The notes below the pieces were generated by a model that was not told where the DNA came from, ran no database searches, and saw nothing but the letters and a program-made list of their open reading frames with translations. Of a stretch of DNA of 64,000 nt, positions 47,659-55,858 are shown in pieces (position 1 is the first letter of the stretch; each line of letters starts with the position of its first letter). Origin of the DNA: Acidobacteriota bacterium (GTDB lineage: Bacteria; Acidobacteriota; Terriglobia; Acidiferrales; UBA7541); NCBI GenBank assembly GCA_013289585.1, contig JABCZR010000024.1, positions 23,693 to 87,692 on the forward strand. The letters run 5' to 3'. Position numbers and translations under genes: made by a program.

Positions 47659-49107
47659 ATGACAGAATTCGACGCGATCCGTTCTCCTTTGAAGTTTCTG
47701 CAGAGCAGGTTTCCCAATATTCCGCATCGCGATTTACTCCAGACTGAGGGAGGGTGGTGGAAGGACGAAGGGGTGGCCATTTCCGGGGCCATTGACCGGG
47801 CGGGAACGCCGTGGCTACGGATGTTCGATCGTGGCGGAAAACGCGTGGATGAGATTCTCTACCCGCGTGAATACCAGTCGATGTTGAAGAGAGGTTATCG
47901 GGCGGGAGTGGTTTGGCGGGCGCTGGAAGAAAAATCGCTGATCGCGACGTATCTGCTGATGTACGCCATTTCGTTTTACGATCCGGGGATTTGCTGTCCT
48001 TATACGGTGTCGCTTGGGACGGCCGTGCCTTTGGCGAAATATGGGAGCGCGGAATTGCAGGGGCACTACCTGGCGCAGCTTTTGCGGAAGGATGATTCGG
48101 TGTGGCAGGGCGCTACGTGGATGACGGAGCTCAAGGGCGGGTCGGATTTGGGAGCGGCGGTGGAAACGACGGCGCGGTCGGCGGGCGATAGCTGGCTGCT
48201 GAGCGGCGAGAAGTATTTTACGAGCAATGCGGGGGCGGAGTTAGCAGTGGTGGCGGCGCGGCCGCACGGAGCGGCGGCGGGTGTGCGGGGGCTGGCGTTG
48301 TTCCTGGTGCCGCGATACCGGAAGAATGGCGAGCTCAACTATTTTGTGCGGCGGCTGAAGGACAAGATTGCGACACGCTCAGTTCCTACTGGAGAGGTGG
48401 AACTGAAAGATAGCGAAGGCTACCTGCTTGGGTCGGCGGAAGCGGGCGTTTATCTCATCCTCGAAGTGTTGAATCTCTCGCGCGTGGCGAACAGCGTGGT
48501 GAGTGTGGCGTTGGCGCAGCGCGCGATGGCGGAGGCCCTTTCGTATGCCGAGCAACGCGCCGCGTTCGGCAAGCGGATTCTCGATCATCCGCTGCTGCGT
48601 CATCAATTTGAAGAGCGGATGAAAGGGCTGCGAGCGGCGTTTGCGCTGGCGTGGGAGTCGGTGCAACTGCTGAATGAAGTGTGGATGGAGCGGCCGCCGT
48701 ACTCGGAGCGCTATCACCTGTTCCGGCTGGTGGCGCATCTGGCGAAATACTGGACGGCGGAGTTTGCGGTGGATACGGCAAAGTGGGCGATGGAAGTGCA
48801 CGGCGGGCTGGGAGTGCTGGCCGAGTATGGCGCGGAACGATGGCAGCGGGAGGCGATGATTCTGGCGATCTGGGAGGGAACGTCGCACCGGCAGATGCTG
48901 GATGGACTGGAAGTGATGGAACGGAAGAAGGCGCACACGATGCTTTTCCGGCGGCTGGGGGAAAGCGCGCCCTCGAAAGAGATTCAGGAGATGGAAGCGG
49001 AAGTGGAGCGGCATTTGAAGCTTGCGCCGGAGGAAAGGGAAGCGCTTGTGGAGCCATTGTTTCGGAGGCTGGCGGTTTTCACGGCGGAGAGGCTGGCTGG
49101 AAGATAG
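47659..49107 (+). CDS. Acyl-CoA dehydrogenase, AidB-like
   Basis: This 482-residue flavoprotein of the acyl-CoA dehydrogenase fold has the middle-domain motif ATWMTELKGGSDLGA (about 152-166) and the C-terminal helical bundle with MEVHGGLGVLAEYGAER and AIWEGTSHRQMLDGLEV, where typical enzymes have WEGT. The extended C-terminus and the MTE--GGSD arrangement resemble AidB, which binds FAD and DNA, more than chain-length-specific dehydrogenases. The substrate is unknown. No beta-oxidation partner genes are adjacent. Confidence 0.85.
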   Translation: MTEFDAIRSPLKFLQSRFPNIPHRDLLQTEGGWWKDEGVAISGAIDRAGTPWLRMFDRGGKRVDEILYPREYQSMLKRGYRAGVVWRALEEKSLIATYLLMYAISFYDPGICCPYTVSLGTAVPLAKYGSAELQGHYLAQLLRKDDSVWQGATWMTELKGGSDLGAAVETTARSAGDSWLLSGEKYFTSNAGAELAVVAARPHGAAAGVRGLALFLVPRYRKNGELNYFVRRLKDKIATRSVPTGEVELKDSEGYLLGSAEAGVYLILEVLNLSRVANSVVSVALAQRAMAEALSYAEQRAAFGKRILDHPLLRHQFEERMKGLRAAFALAWESVQLLNEVWMERPPYSERYHLFRLVAHLAKYWTAEFAVDTAKWAMEVHGGLGVLAEYGAERWQREAMILAIWEGTSHRQMLDGLEVMERKKAHTMLFRRLGESAPSKEIQEMEAEVERHLKLAPEEREALVEPLFRRLAVFTAERLAGR

Positions 49108-49121
49108 GAAAAGCGAAGAGC

Positions 49122-49143
49122 GGTCCGCCTCAGAGGGCGGACC
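49122..49143. repeat. REP-like palindrome followed by CTAC
   Basis: GGTCCGCC TCAGAG GGCGGACC, followed by CTACAAAG. It lies just after the acyl-CoA dehydrogenase stop and could act as its 3' end. Confidence 0.6.
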
Positions 49144-49160
49144 CTACAAAGTCAAAGGCG

Positions 49161-49187
49161 AGGAGCGGGCACAATGTATTGTGCTCC
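49161..49187. repeat. REP-like palindrome followed by ACAAATG
   Basis: AGGAGC then GGG, CACAATGTATTGTG, CTCCT. It is the closest relative of the palindrome at 10022-10043, and only 17 bases separate it from the one at 49122. Confidence 0.6.
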
Positions 49188-49315
49188 TACAAATGACGGG
49201 TCGGGCGGACAGGCGCTGGAATTCGGGTACGGGAATAATGGTCCCAGCCTCGGGGCGGCGGGGCAAAATCGCGGTGGAGCGGTCACTGGCAAGCTTGTAG
49301 AATGGAGAGACCACT

Positions 49316-49402
49316 GCGGGAGTGGCGGAACTGGCAGACGCGCAAGACTTAGGATCTTGTGGCCGAAAGGCCGTGGGGGTTCAAATCCCTCCTTCCGCAC
49401 CA
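49316..49402 (+). tRNA. tRNA-Leu (anticodon TAG)
   Basis: An 87-base cloverleaf with acceptor stem GCGGGAG/CTTCCGC, anticodon stem-loop CAAGA CTTAGGA TCTTG, a long variable arm (GGCCGAAAGGCC) as expected for a class II tRNA, T-loop GGTTCAAATCC and an encoded CCA. It reads CUN leucine codons. Confidence 0.95.
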
Positions 49403-49591
49403 ACAATTCGATTTGAGGGTTCTCCTTCCAACGTGTTATTCCAAGCTTTGATTGCGCTGGATTCGAGGTTGAGGCCGGGGCATAATACGTGGTTAGAAAG
49501 AGAATCGCCTGGCGAAGCGTCCCCGCTGCCGGGCCAGCGCGCCTAACCCAAGAGGTGCATGAACCATGCGGCTGCGACAGAGGGCAGCGCA

Positions 49592-50434
49592 ATGATCATC
49601 CAGGATCAGGGCGATCACCTTATTATTATTCGGCAGACGGACCATGCGGTCCTCTCCGGCTTTTTCGCGCGGGAATTGGGGAACGAAATTTTCTCCAAGC
49701 CGGAGCCGGGGGAATCGTTTCGCCTGGCCGCGACCGAACACGACAATGGATGGGAAGAATGGGAACTTGAGGCGGGCATTGACCCGGTTACGTTCCTGCC
49801 GTTCAGCTTTATGTCGGTTCCAACGGCGGAGCATATCGCGCTCTATCAGCGGGGAATTGAACGGGTGGTGAAGGCCGACCGCTACGCGGGACTGCTGGTG
49901 AGCATGCACTGCGCGGGACTTTATGATCGCACACGCGCAACGATGCCGGGATTTTCCGCCAAGTACGTGAAGTCGCAGGAAAGCGCGCTGGTGACGGATG
50001 TGATGCAGAGACTTCGGCTGCAGCAATTGAGGCTGAAAGTGGATTTGCGGGCCGATCCCGTAACCAAGGATTTCGCCGAGGAAAAATGGCTGCAAGCGAA
50101 TTCGCACCGCCTGGAGGCGATTGACAGGCTCTCGCTCTATATCTGCCTCGGACCGGTCGAGACGGCCACGATTGACGCAGTGCCCATGGACTATCGGGGC
50201 AGCGAGGCGGATTGGAATCTTCAGCCCGAAGGGAACAACGCGGTGGCACTGGAGCCATATCCATTCCGGCGAGACCCGCTGGAAATCAGCATTCTGGCGC
50301 GGCGAATCCCGAAGCGGCATTATGCGGACGATCTCGATTTCCAGAAAACGCTCGCGCAGGCGGCGTTTTTCGCGTTGAAATTCACGATTCGCGCGGGCGG
50401 CGCCAAGATGCGCTCCCATGTAGCGAGGGCTTGA
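49592..50434 (+). CDS. DUF3891 family protein
   Basis: About 280 residues from MIIQDQGDHLIIIRQTDHAV (49592; an upstream ATG at 49559 is possible). Family marks include AATEHDNGWEEWE (about 50-62), then EHIALYQRGIERVVKADRYA and LLVSMHCAGLYDR. The conserved His/Asp (EHDNGW) and the SMHCAGLY His suggest a metal-dependent enzyme, possibly an HD-like hydrolase fold, but no activity is established that I know of. The gene ends at TGATCA, which also contains the stop of the convergent MFS gene. Confidence 0.85.
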   Translation: MIIQDQGDHLIIIRQTDHAVLSGFFARELGNEIFSKPEPGESFRLAATEHDNGWEEWELEAGIDPVTFLPFSFMSVPTAEHIALYQRGIERVVKADRYAGLLVSMHCAGLYDRTRATMPGFSAKYVKSQESALVTDVMQRLRLQQLRLKVDLRADPVTKDFAEEKWLQANSHRLEAIDRLSLYICLGPVETATIDAVPMDYRGSEADWNLQPEGNNAVALEPYPFRRDPLEISILARRIPKRHYADDLDFQKTLAQAAFFALKFTIRAGGAKMRSHVARA

Positions 50435-51733
50435 TCAGGTCAGCTGGCGTCCACGCGTTTCTGGGAGCAAGAGAGCCAACATCGCGGCGACGAAAAACGC
50501 TCCCGCCTGCAGAAAAAACGCCGGGCCAATTCCATATTTCAAAGCCAAAGCTCCCACGGCGAATGGCGCAATTGCGGAGAAGCCGCGTCCGATGTTGTAG
50601 CTGAGGCCCATCGCGGCGGCGCGGATTTCTCCGGGAAAGATTTCGCTGGCGATCGCCGCGTATCCTGAGAAAAAGCCGGTGCCGAAAAAAGCCACGAAAG
50701 GCCCCAGAAGCAGTAGCCAGAAAGAGCTGCGAGACATTCCGTAGATCGGCACAAGGGCCGCGGCCACCAGCAGGTAGGTGAAGAACGGTTTTCGGCGGCC
50801 GAAGGCGTCGGCAAAAAAACCGAAGCTGGCATAACCCAACCATTTTCCGAAACAGAGCACCAGGAAGAAGGATGTGGTCTTCGCGAGGCTCAGCCCCCGG
50901 CCGCCTTGAGCCGCGGGCAAAGATAAGTAGCCCGGAATCCAGGTAAACAGGCCCCAGTAGCCGAACATCCCGCAAGCGTTCATGGAAGTAGCGAGGAGGC
51001 CGTTGCGCAGGATTTCTTTTTCGCGCAGACGGGCGAGCCAATTGTTATTTTGCGCCTGGACGCGATTCTTCCAGATCTCAGGTTCCGGAACCCTACGACG
51101 CACCCAGAAAACGAGCAGGGCGGGCAAGACGCCGACGAAGAATACGGCGCGCCAGCCGTAGCGTGGCAAGACGACGATGACGATCAGGGCGGCGATGGCT
51201 TCGCCAATCGCATATGCCGATTGCATCATTCCGAGCGCTTTTCCACGATGCTCCGGGCGCCAGGTTTCCGCGATAAGCGCGGCGGCGGCGGTCCATTCGC
51301 CGCCCATTCCAAGTCCAAGCAAGAATCGAAAAAACGCCAGCTGCGGAATGGTGTGGGAAAAGCCGCAGGCGGCGCTGGAGAGGGAATAGACGAGGATAGA
51401 AGCCATCAGCGCGCGCGTACGGCCGATGCGGTCGGCAAGCAGTCCGAAAAGGAAACCACCGATCGCCGAGGCCACAAGGGTGAGTGAGTTCAGGAGGCCC
51501 GCGGTGCGCGTGTTCATGCCAAATTCGCGAATGAGGTAGACGAGGACGAGGGAGTAGAGCATCACGTCCATGGCATCGAGCATCCAGCCGAGGCCGCCTG
51601 CGATGAGCGATTTGTTTTCGGCCGGAGTTACGTCGCTCGGCCACGCGAATAGGGAAGACCGATGGCCAAGCGCAGGCTCGAGCGAGACAGTTGTTGGCGT
51701 GGAGGAAGAGTTCGGCAATGGAGGGGTTGACAC
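50435..51733 (-). CDS. MFS transporter, sugar/aromatic acid-type
   Basis: This 432-residue protein has 12 predicted TM helices. The MFS loop motif appears as FLFGLLADRIGRTRALMASI (between TM2 and TM3) and again as GFFADAFGRRKPFFTYLL between TM8 and TM9. Residues 1-40 are a hydrophilic N-terminus. The sialic-acid/aromatic-acid symporter groups share this pattern, but the substrate cannot be fixed. The stop abuts the DUF3891 stop with no bases between. Confidence 0.88.
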   Translation of the reverse strand: MSTPPLPNSSSTPTTVSLEPALGHRSSLFAWPSDVTPAENKSLIAGGLGWMLDAMDVMLYSLVLVYLIREFGMNTRTAGLLNSLTLVASAIGGFLFGLLADRIGRTRALMASILVYSLSSAACGFSHTIPQLAFFRFLLGLGMGGEWTAAAALIAETWRPEHRGKALGMMQSAYAIGEAIAALIVIVVLPRYGWRAVFFVGVLPALLVFWVRRRVPEPEIWKNRVQAQNNNWLARLREKEILRNGLLATSMNACGMFGYWGLFTWIPGYLSLPAAQGGRGLSLAKTTSFFLVLCFGKWLGYASFGFFADAFGRRKPFFTYLLVAAALVPIYGMSRSSFWLLLLGPFVAFFGTGFFSGYAAIASEIFPGEIRAAAMGLSYNIGRGFSAIAPFAVGALALKYGIGPAFFLQAGAFFVAAMLALLLPETRGRQLT

Positions 51734-51943
51734 GCCCAGATTGTAACGAATTCAGCGATGCAAAGAAGAGAAAGTGGAGCAGTGTTGCTCAAGCAGGGCG
51801 CCAAGTGCGCCCTCTGGCCGCGATCATGAAGCAGACCGAAGAGCCCATTTCCACTTGACATTCCTGGCGCGGACGTACATCTTGGTTGGCTTTCTCCTGC
51901 CTCGAGCGAAGGTCACGGGTGTGGAGGAGCGACTCGACTAACT
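51734..51943. other. Divergent intergenic region
   Basis: This region separates the MFS gene from the DHH gene and should hold both promoters. GGAGGAGCG at about 51922 lies slightly too far upstream to be an ideal ribosome binding site for the DHH start at 51944. Confidence 0.3.
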
Positions 51944-52903
51944 ATGACCAAGGTCCGCCTCTGTTTCCACGATCGCTGCTTTGATGGCACCGCTTCCGCC
52001 GCTCTTTTCTATCGTTTTTATCGCGAGCGTTTTGACGCGGCCGCGGAATTCGGATTCACGGGAATGACGCATCGCGCGGCGCAACCGTGGGAACCGGGCC
52101 TGTTTGACGGCGACGAAAACGCCATCGTGGACTTCAAATACTCGAACTCGCCAAAAGTGACCTGGTGGTTTGACCATCACCAGAGCGCCTTTCTCACGCC
52201 GGCCGACGCAGAACAATTTCGGACACATCGCGGACCGCATATGTTCTACGATCCGGATTACAAGTCCTGCACCAAGCTCATTGCCACGATCGCGCGAGAA
52301 AAATTCGGCTTCAACACGGAGCCGCTGAAGGACTTGATTCACTGGGGCGATATCATCGACGGCGCACAGTATCCGACGCCGGAGTCCGCGGTCGAGCTCG
52401 CCGAACCGGCGACGCAGCTCGCGCTGGTGATTGAGGCCGCGCCCGAAGACGGGCTGCCCGCGCGGATTATTCCGGAGCTGGCGTACCGCTCCCTCAGCGA
52501 AATGGTTAAACTGCCGCTGGTCGCCAGGCATTTGGCGCCGCTGCTTGAACGGCACCGCAAGTCGATCGAGATTTTGCGCGAACGGATTGAAGCGCGCGAT
52601 GGAGTCATATTTTTTGACGTGGGCGACCTGCAACTGGAGGGCTACAACAAGTTCATTCCTTATTTATTGCACCCGGAATGTGTGTACTCCGTGAGCGTTC
52701 TGGCTTCTCCGGTGCGCGCCAAGGTTTCGCTGGGCACCAATCCGTGGAATCAGGCGACCGCCGACAAAAATCTCGCCACGCTTGCAGAGAAGTTCGGCGG
52801 TGGCGGACACCCACGCGTATCCGCGATTTCGTTCGAGCCCGGAGATTTGCCGCGCGCGCGGGAAGTCGCCCGCGAATTGACCGCGACGCTCCGCGGAAAG
52901 TAA
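51944..52903 (+). CDS. DHH/DHHA1 family phosphoesterase
   Basis: These 319 residues contain the DHH-family metal-site pattern: CFHDRCFDGTASAAL (about 7-21), a conserved Asp in NAIVDFKYS, WWFDHHQSAF (about 76-85), then HWGDIIDGA. The C-terminal DHHA1 substrate domain ends in KFGGGGHPRVSAISF. Relatives include exopolyphosphatases, RecJ-like nucleases and nano-RNA or c-di-nucleotide phosphodiesterases. HDRCFDG in place of H-D-DG is atypical, so the substrate is uncertain. Confidence 0.85.
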   Translation: MTKVRLCFHDRCFDGTASAALFYRFYRERFDAAAEFGFTGMTHRAAQPWEPGLFDGDENAIVDFKYSNSPKVTWWFDHHQSAFLTPADAEQFRTHRGPHMFYDPDYKSCTKLIATIAREKFGFNTEPLKDLIHWGDIIDGAQYPTPESAVELAEPATQLALVIEAAPEDGLPARIIPELAYRSLSEMVKLPLVARHLAPLLERHRKSIEILRERIEARDGVIFFDVGDLQLEGYNKFIPYLLHPECVYSVSVLASPVRAKVSLGTNPWNQATADKNLATLAEKFGGGGHPRVSAISFEPGDLPRAREVARELTATLRGK

Positions 52904-53055
52904 GGCGCGCGAATCGCTAGGCAGGTCAAGGTGCGAGGGATGAGAAGCGTCGTCAAACGTTTCATCGCAAGTTTCACGATCGATCCCGGTGTGGGGCAAT
53001 TTCTGCCGGTTCGACAAAATTGTTTGTCCCATGTAAAATTCTAAAATACCACCGT

Positions 53056-53130
53056 GGACCGGTAGCTCAATGGTAGAGCAGTTGACTCTTAATCAACGGG
53101 TTGGAGGTTCGAGTCCTCCCCGGTTCACCA
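53056..53130 (+). tRNA. tRNA-Lys (anticodon CTT)
   Basis: A 75-base cloverleaf with acceptor GGACCGG/CCGGTTC, D-loop GCTCAATGGTAGAGC, anticodon stem-loop GTTGA CTCTTAA TCAAC, T-arm GGAGGTTCGAGTCCTCC and encoded CCA. It reads AAG lysine codons. It lies 150 bases after the DHH gene, and the sequence beyond it is looser and AT-richer, which would suit a tRNA-associated insertion site, though no integrase is seen. Confidence 0.95.
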
Positions 53131-53540
53131 TCTAAATAAAAGCGCTTACGAGAGAATCCGAGTTTGCCCCAAAAAGCCAGGGTAGTAGGAAGAGTAGTAG
53201 GAAGGGTAGTAGCTCGCTGTCGTTTTCGCATTCTGTGGGGGTAAGCCTCCGCGAGCGGAAGCGATCTGCAAGCCTGCTCGAATCGCCTCAATGTGGCGAC
53301 GTAGACTCTCTCTCCCAAGCGAGTGCGGTTGTTCTCGCTGATAGTGCCTGCCCTCGAACGCCACGTAGAAATCGCCCGGCGAGGTTTAAGGTTCCGTCTC
53401 GGGCTTCGCATCGATGCTTAACCATCCCTCAGCCCCGGCAGATTCTTGAGATTCGAGACTTTCTGGTAGAGGCGGGAGCTCTGCGGCCTAAGATTGCAAG
53501 AACGAGTCGTCGAGCGTGACAACTTTGGCCGTTGCGGTAG
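53131..53540. other. Intergenic region downstream of tRNA-Lys
   Basis: It contains a stutter of GTAGTAGGAAG units at 53180-53213. The open minus frame across it is the known artefact of translating the tRNA antisense strand. No duplicated tRNA 3' end (attachment site) is visible within the window. Confidence 0.4.
53180..53213 (+). repeat. Short tandem repeat TAGTAGGAAG
   Basis: GGTAGTAGGAAG, AGTAGTAGGAAG and GGTAGTAG follow each other: two and a half copies of an 11-12 base unit, 55 bases after tRNA-Lys. Confidence 0.6.
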
Positions 53541-53918
53541 TTAATTCTCGCCAAAGGCACTCATCGCTGCTTGCCCAAACCGGATCATGCTCACTAATTC
53601 TTCACTCTTGCGCGGTGTTCCCCGACATTCAAAGTCGGGTCGCCGGGCCTTCATATCCTCGACCACATCCAATCTGTCGAACAGTATGACTCTGCAAGCG
53701 GGCTGGAATACTTCCATGCGATACAAGTCTCCCATCTCGTCACCGGAGATGGTCGGCAACGTGATGCAGATGAGTGCCACGTCAAATTGAATTTCGAATA
53801 GGTGGTCGAGGGCTTCTCGTGCGTTGTAGAGGGGAAGTGTCTGATAGCCATGCCAGTCGAGAACGTCCGCCATCCAGTTTGCGAGGATCGGTTCATCGTC
53901 TACGACGAGGACTCTCAT
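53541..53918 (-). CDS. Stand-alone receiver domain lacking the phosphoacceptor Asp
   Basis: This 125-residue response-regulator receiver fold starts MRVLVVDDEPILANWMADVL with the acidic pair intact (D7, D8). At the phosphorylation site the sequence is FDVALICITLPTISG, so Cys51 replaces the Asp. The conserved Thr/Ser and Lys positions are also altered (VILFDR; GTPRKSEE). It has no output domain and no neighbouring kinase. It is best read as a pseudo-receiver working through binding or through Cys chemistry. Confidence 0.85.
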   Translation of the reverse strand: MRVLVVDDEPILANWMADVLDWHGYQTLPLYNAREALDHLFEIQFDVALICITLPTISGDEMGDLYRMEVFQPACRVILFDRLDVVEDMKARRPDFECRGTPRKSEELVSMIRFGQAAMSAFGEN

Positions 53919-54125
53919 GGCTGGCGGGAATCATACTGCCCCGCTAGTGTCTGGCGCAATTGCGGCGTCGAAGCTAGGAACTCTTCCGACGCTTTGACTC
54001 TTGGGCCCGATAGGCCAACCGACTTCGACTTTGGGAAGAATCGCGAGTTGCTATATGCACCCCTCCTAATGCTAGAATCCCCCTCACCAGTAGGCCCACC
54101 GACTGCTTCTTCATCAGGAGGGGAC

Positions 54126-54590
54126 ATGAAAGCAAGAGCAACCATACTGATTCTGGCATTGTGTTTTGTCGGCGTGGTAGTGTGCTTCGCCGCCGACGGA
54201 TTTATCGGCACCTGGAAGTTGAACGAGGCCAAGTCGAAGCTCAGCCCGGGAACACCGAAGAACACCACGGTTGTATACGAGGCTGTGGGCGACAACGTGA
54301 AGGTCACAATAGATGGCACCGACGGTGATGGCCAGCCGACACACAACGAGTGGACGGGCAAGTTCGACGGCAAAGACTACCCGGTCACCGGGGATCCAAG
54401 TTCAGACGCGCGGTCCCTCAAGAAAATCAATGATCACACGCTGACGTTTGCCGTCAAGAAGGGCGATAAGGTTACCACCACCGGTCGCATCGTCCTGTCG
54501 GCTGACGGCAAAACCCGCACCGTCACCACGAGCGGAACCGACCCCAAGGGCAATAAGATCAGCGGGACCGCGGTGTACGACAAGCAGTAG
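54126..54590 (+). CDS. Secreted beta-rich protein, lipocalin-like
   Basis: These 154 residues start at ATG 54126, with AGGAGGGG just upstream and a signal peptide (ATILILALCFVGVVVCFAA). The mature part runs FIGTWKLNEAKSKLSPGTPK, then repeated strand pairs ending GNKISGTAVYDKQ. The G-W-LN---S opening is typical of small secreted acidobacterial proteins of unknown role with a lipocalin-like barrel. The open frame continues upstream to 53802, but that part is antisense to the receiver gene and not real. Confidence 0.72.
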   Translation: MKARATILILALCFVGVVVCFAADGFIGTWKLNEAKSKLSPGTPKNTTVVYEAVGDNVKVTIDGTDGDGQPTHNEWTGKFDGKDYPVTGDPSSDARSLKKINDHTLTFAVKKGDKVTTTGRIVLSADGKTRTVTTSGTDPKGNKISGTAVYDKQ

Positions 54591-54663
54591 CGTCAGTGCC
54601 CACTGGCCATTGTCATTCAGGGCCATGCTCAACTCATCGCCCCAAGAAACAAGATTGTTTGGA

Positions 54664-54861
54664 TCAGGAGAGTTTCTGTCCCAGCGGCCCGTTCTCGATA
54701 ACCACAGAGGGCTCCGCACAAAGGGTCAACGTATACGGCCCCTGAGTCGCTCCTGGAGGGGGTTCGTTATGCCTCTGCGGTAACGGGCAAGAATCGGCCA
54801 AGGCAGTGTACGGAAGACATAGGATACCGCACAGCAAGAGCAGCCATCTGATGTTACGCAT
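54664..54861 (-). CDS. Small secreted peptide
   Basis: 65 residues, with GAGGGAGG seven bases before the ATG and a clear signal peptide (WLLLLCGILCLPYTALA). The mature part has about 43 residues, is Pro-rich and has two Cys (DSCPLPQRHNEPPP; TLTLCAEPS), which could form one disulfide. No family is recognised. Confidence 0.55.
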   Translation of the reverse strand: MRNIRWLLLLCGILCLPYTALADSCPLPQRHNEPPPGATQGPYTLTLCAEPSVVIENGPLGQKLS

Positions 54862-54937
54862 GACAGCCTCCCTCTATACCTGCAGAAGTTTACTATTCTA
54901 CTCGCAGAATACTTCTCGGCCCGGCTGGCGGCGTATG

Positions 54938-55147
54938 TTAACTGCCAGCGGCGAACCATCGATTCACGAACTCCAGCATCTCCACTGGAATTGTCTCCTG
55001 GCGAAAAGTCTGGCCTTCGAACCGACCACAAACTGCAAGTTTTTTGGTAACACCAGCGACGCTCTCATCTTCGAATTTGATGATAATGGTATCCTGACTG
55101 CCAGACTTGTGCCGAACAACATCTCCGACTTTAAAATCGGTGTTCAT
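54938..55147 (-). CDS. Small DUF2158/YodC-like protein
   Basis: 69 residues starting MNTDFKVGDVVRHKSGSQDT, with AGAGGA upstream. The opening KVGDVV--KSG is the DUF2158 (YodC) pattern, an SH3-like small beta barrel of unknown function. The C-terminal half diverges (QTFRQETIPVEMLEFVNRW). Confidence 0.65.
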   Translation of the reverse strand: MNTDFKVGDVVRHKSGSQDTIIIKFEDESVAGVTKKLAVCGRFEGQTFRQETIPVEMLEFVNRWFAAGS

Positions 55148-55252
55148 TGAATCCTCTAGGAGAAATGCAGTCGCCTAACTTGTGGCTCTTGATTTATTCG
55201 ACAGGACTCCGGTAGCGATCCTCGGATGAGAGCACCGCGCCGAAGAGCGCGC

Positions 55253-55477
55253 TTATCGATAAGATTGACGCCTTAGTTTGCGGCCAAGCGCGCTCAGTCC
55301 CAGCGAGCCCATGCCGAGTAGGAGTAGGAGAAGTGAGGATGGCTGGGGTGCCTGGGAAATCGTATCGGAGGTTGCCTGAAAAGCCGCCGAAGCCGGTTGG
55401 TGCGCCGCGCCCACGAGCACGACAATCCCGAGACCCCATGCCCATCTTGCCCGAAAAACTGCGCTGTTCTTAGACAT
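55253..55477 (-). CDS. Short PEP-CTERM-like secreted protein
   Basis: These 74 residues start MSKNSAVFRARWAWGLG after GAGGAAA. A signal peptide (IVVLVGAAHQPASA) is followed by only about 15 mature residues. Then comes PQPSSLLLLLLGMGSLGLSA with a basic end GRKLRRQSYR, the tripartite layout of a PEP-CTERM sorting tail with PQP in place of PEP. Proteins sorted by exosortase normally have a long mature domain, so this is a minimal or truncated substrate. No exosortase is in the window. Confidence 0.6.
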   Translation of the reverse strand: MSKNSAVFRARWAWGLGIVVLVGAAHQPASAAFQATSDTISQAPQPSSLLLLLLGMGSLGLSALGRKLRRQSYR

Positions 55478-55858
55478 GAGCTTTCCTCAGCGTCATCGTG
55501 ACGTTGCTTATCGTAATCACGTTACTTGCGTTAATTGGCTCTCGACCGAATAAATCCCCGCTACACTCAAGCAAATTGGAAGCCAAAGCCTAATCTGCTT
55601 GTGATAAAGGACTTGCAATGCCGCCCCCCGAACTGTAGTGGCAGTGGATTGCGTAATTGGGGAAGAATCTGTGCTCAGCCCCCCACAGGGTTAGAGAGTA
55701 CCCGGGGTATCAGCGGTGCAGAATAATACGGCAGTCAACAGCGGGGACAGTGCAGAAGAGTTCGACGAGCTACGCCAGCCCGTGCCTTAAGACGTCAACT
55801 TCACGGTCGTTGAGTGAACCGTGCTGCATTCGCTGGGGCTAAATGACAGCCCATCAGC
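55478..55858. other. Intergenic, nothing recognised
   Basis: This contains the start region of the PEP-CTERM-like gene and unassigned sequence. Short plus frames lack ribosome binding sites and motifs. Confidence 0.3.

Noticed and set aside
53067..53411. Minus-strand frame ending GEPGRTRTSNPLIKSQLLYH
   Set aside because: It is the antisense translation of tRNA-Lys, a well-known spurious annotation.
53802..54125. Upstream extension of the lipocalin-like gene
   Set aside because: This part is antisense to the receiver gene, and the ATG at 54126 has a strong ribosome binding site and signal peptide.
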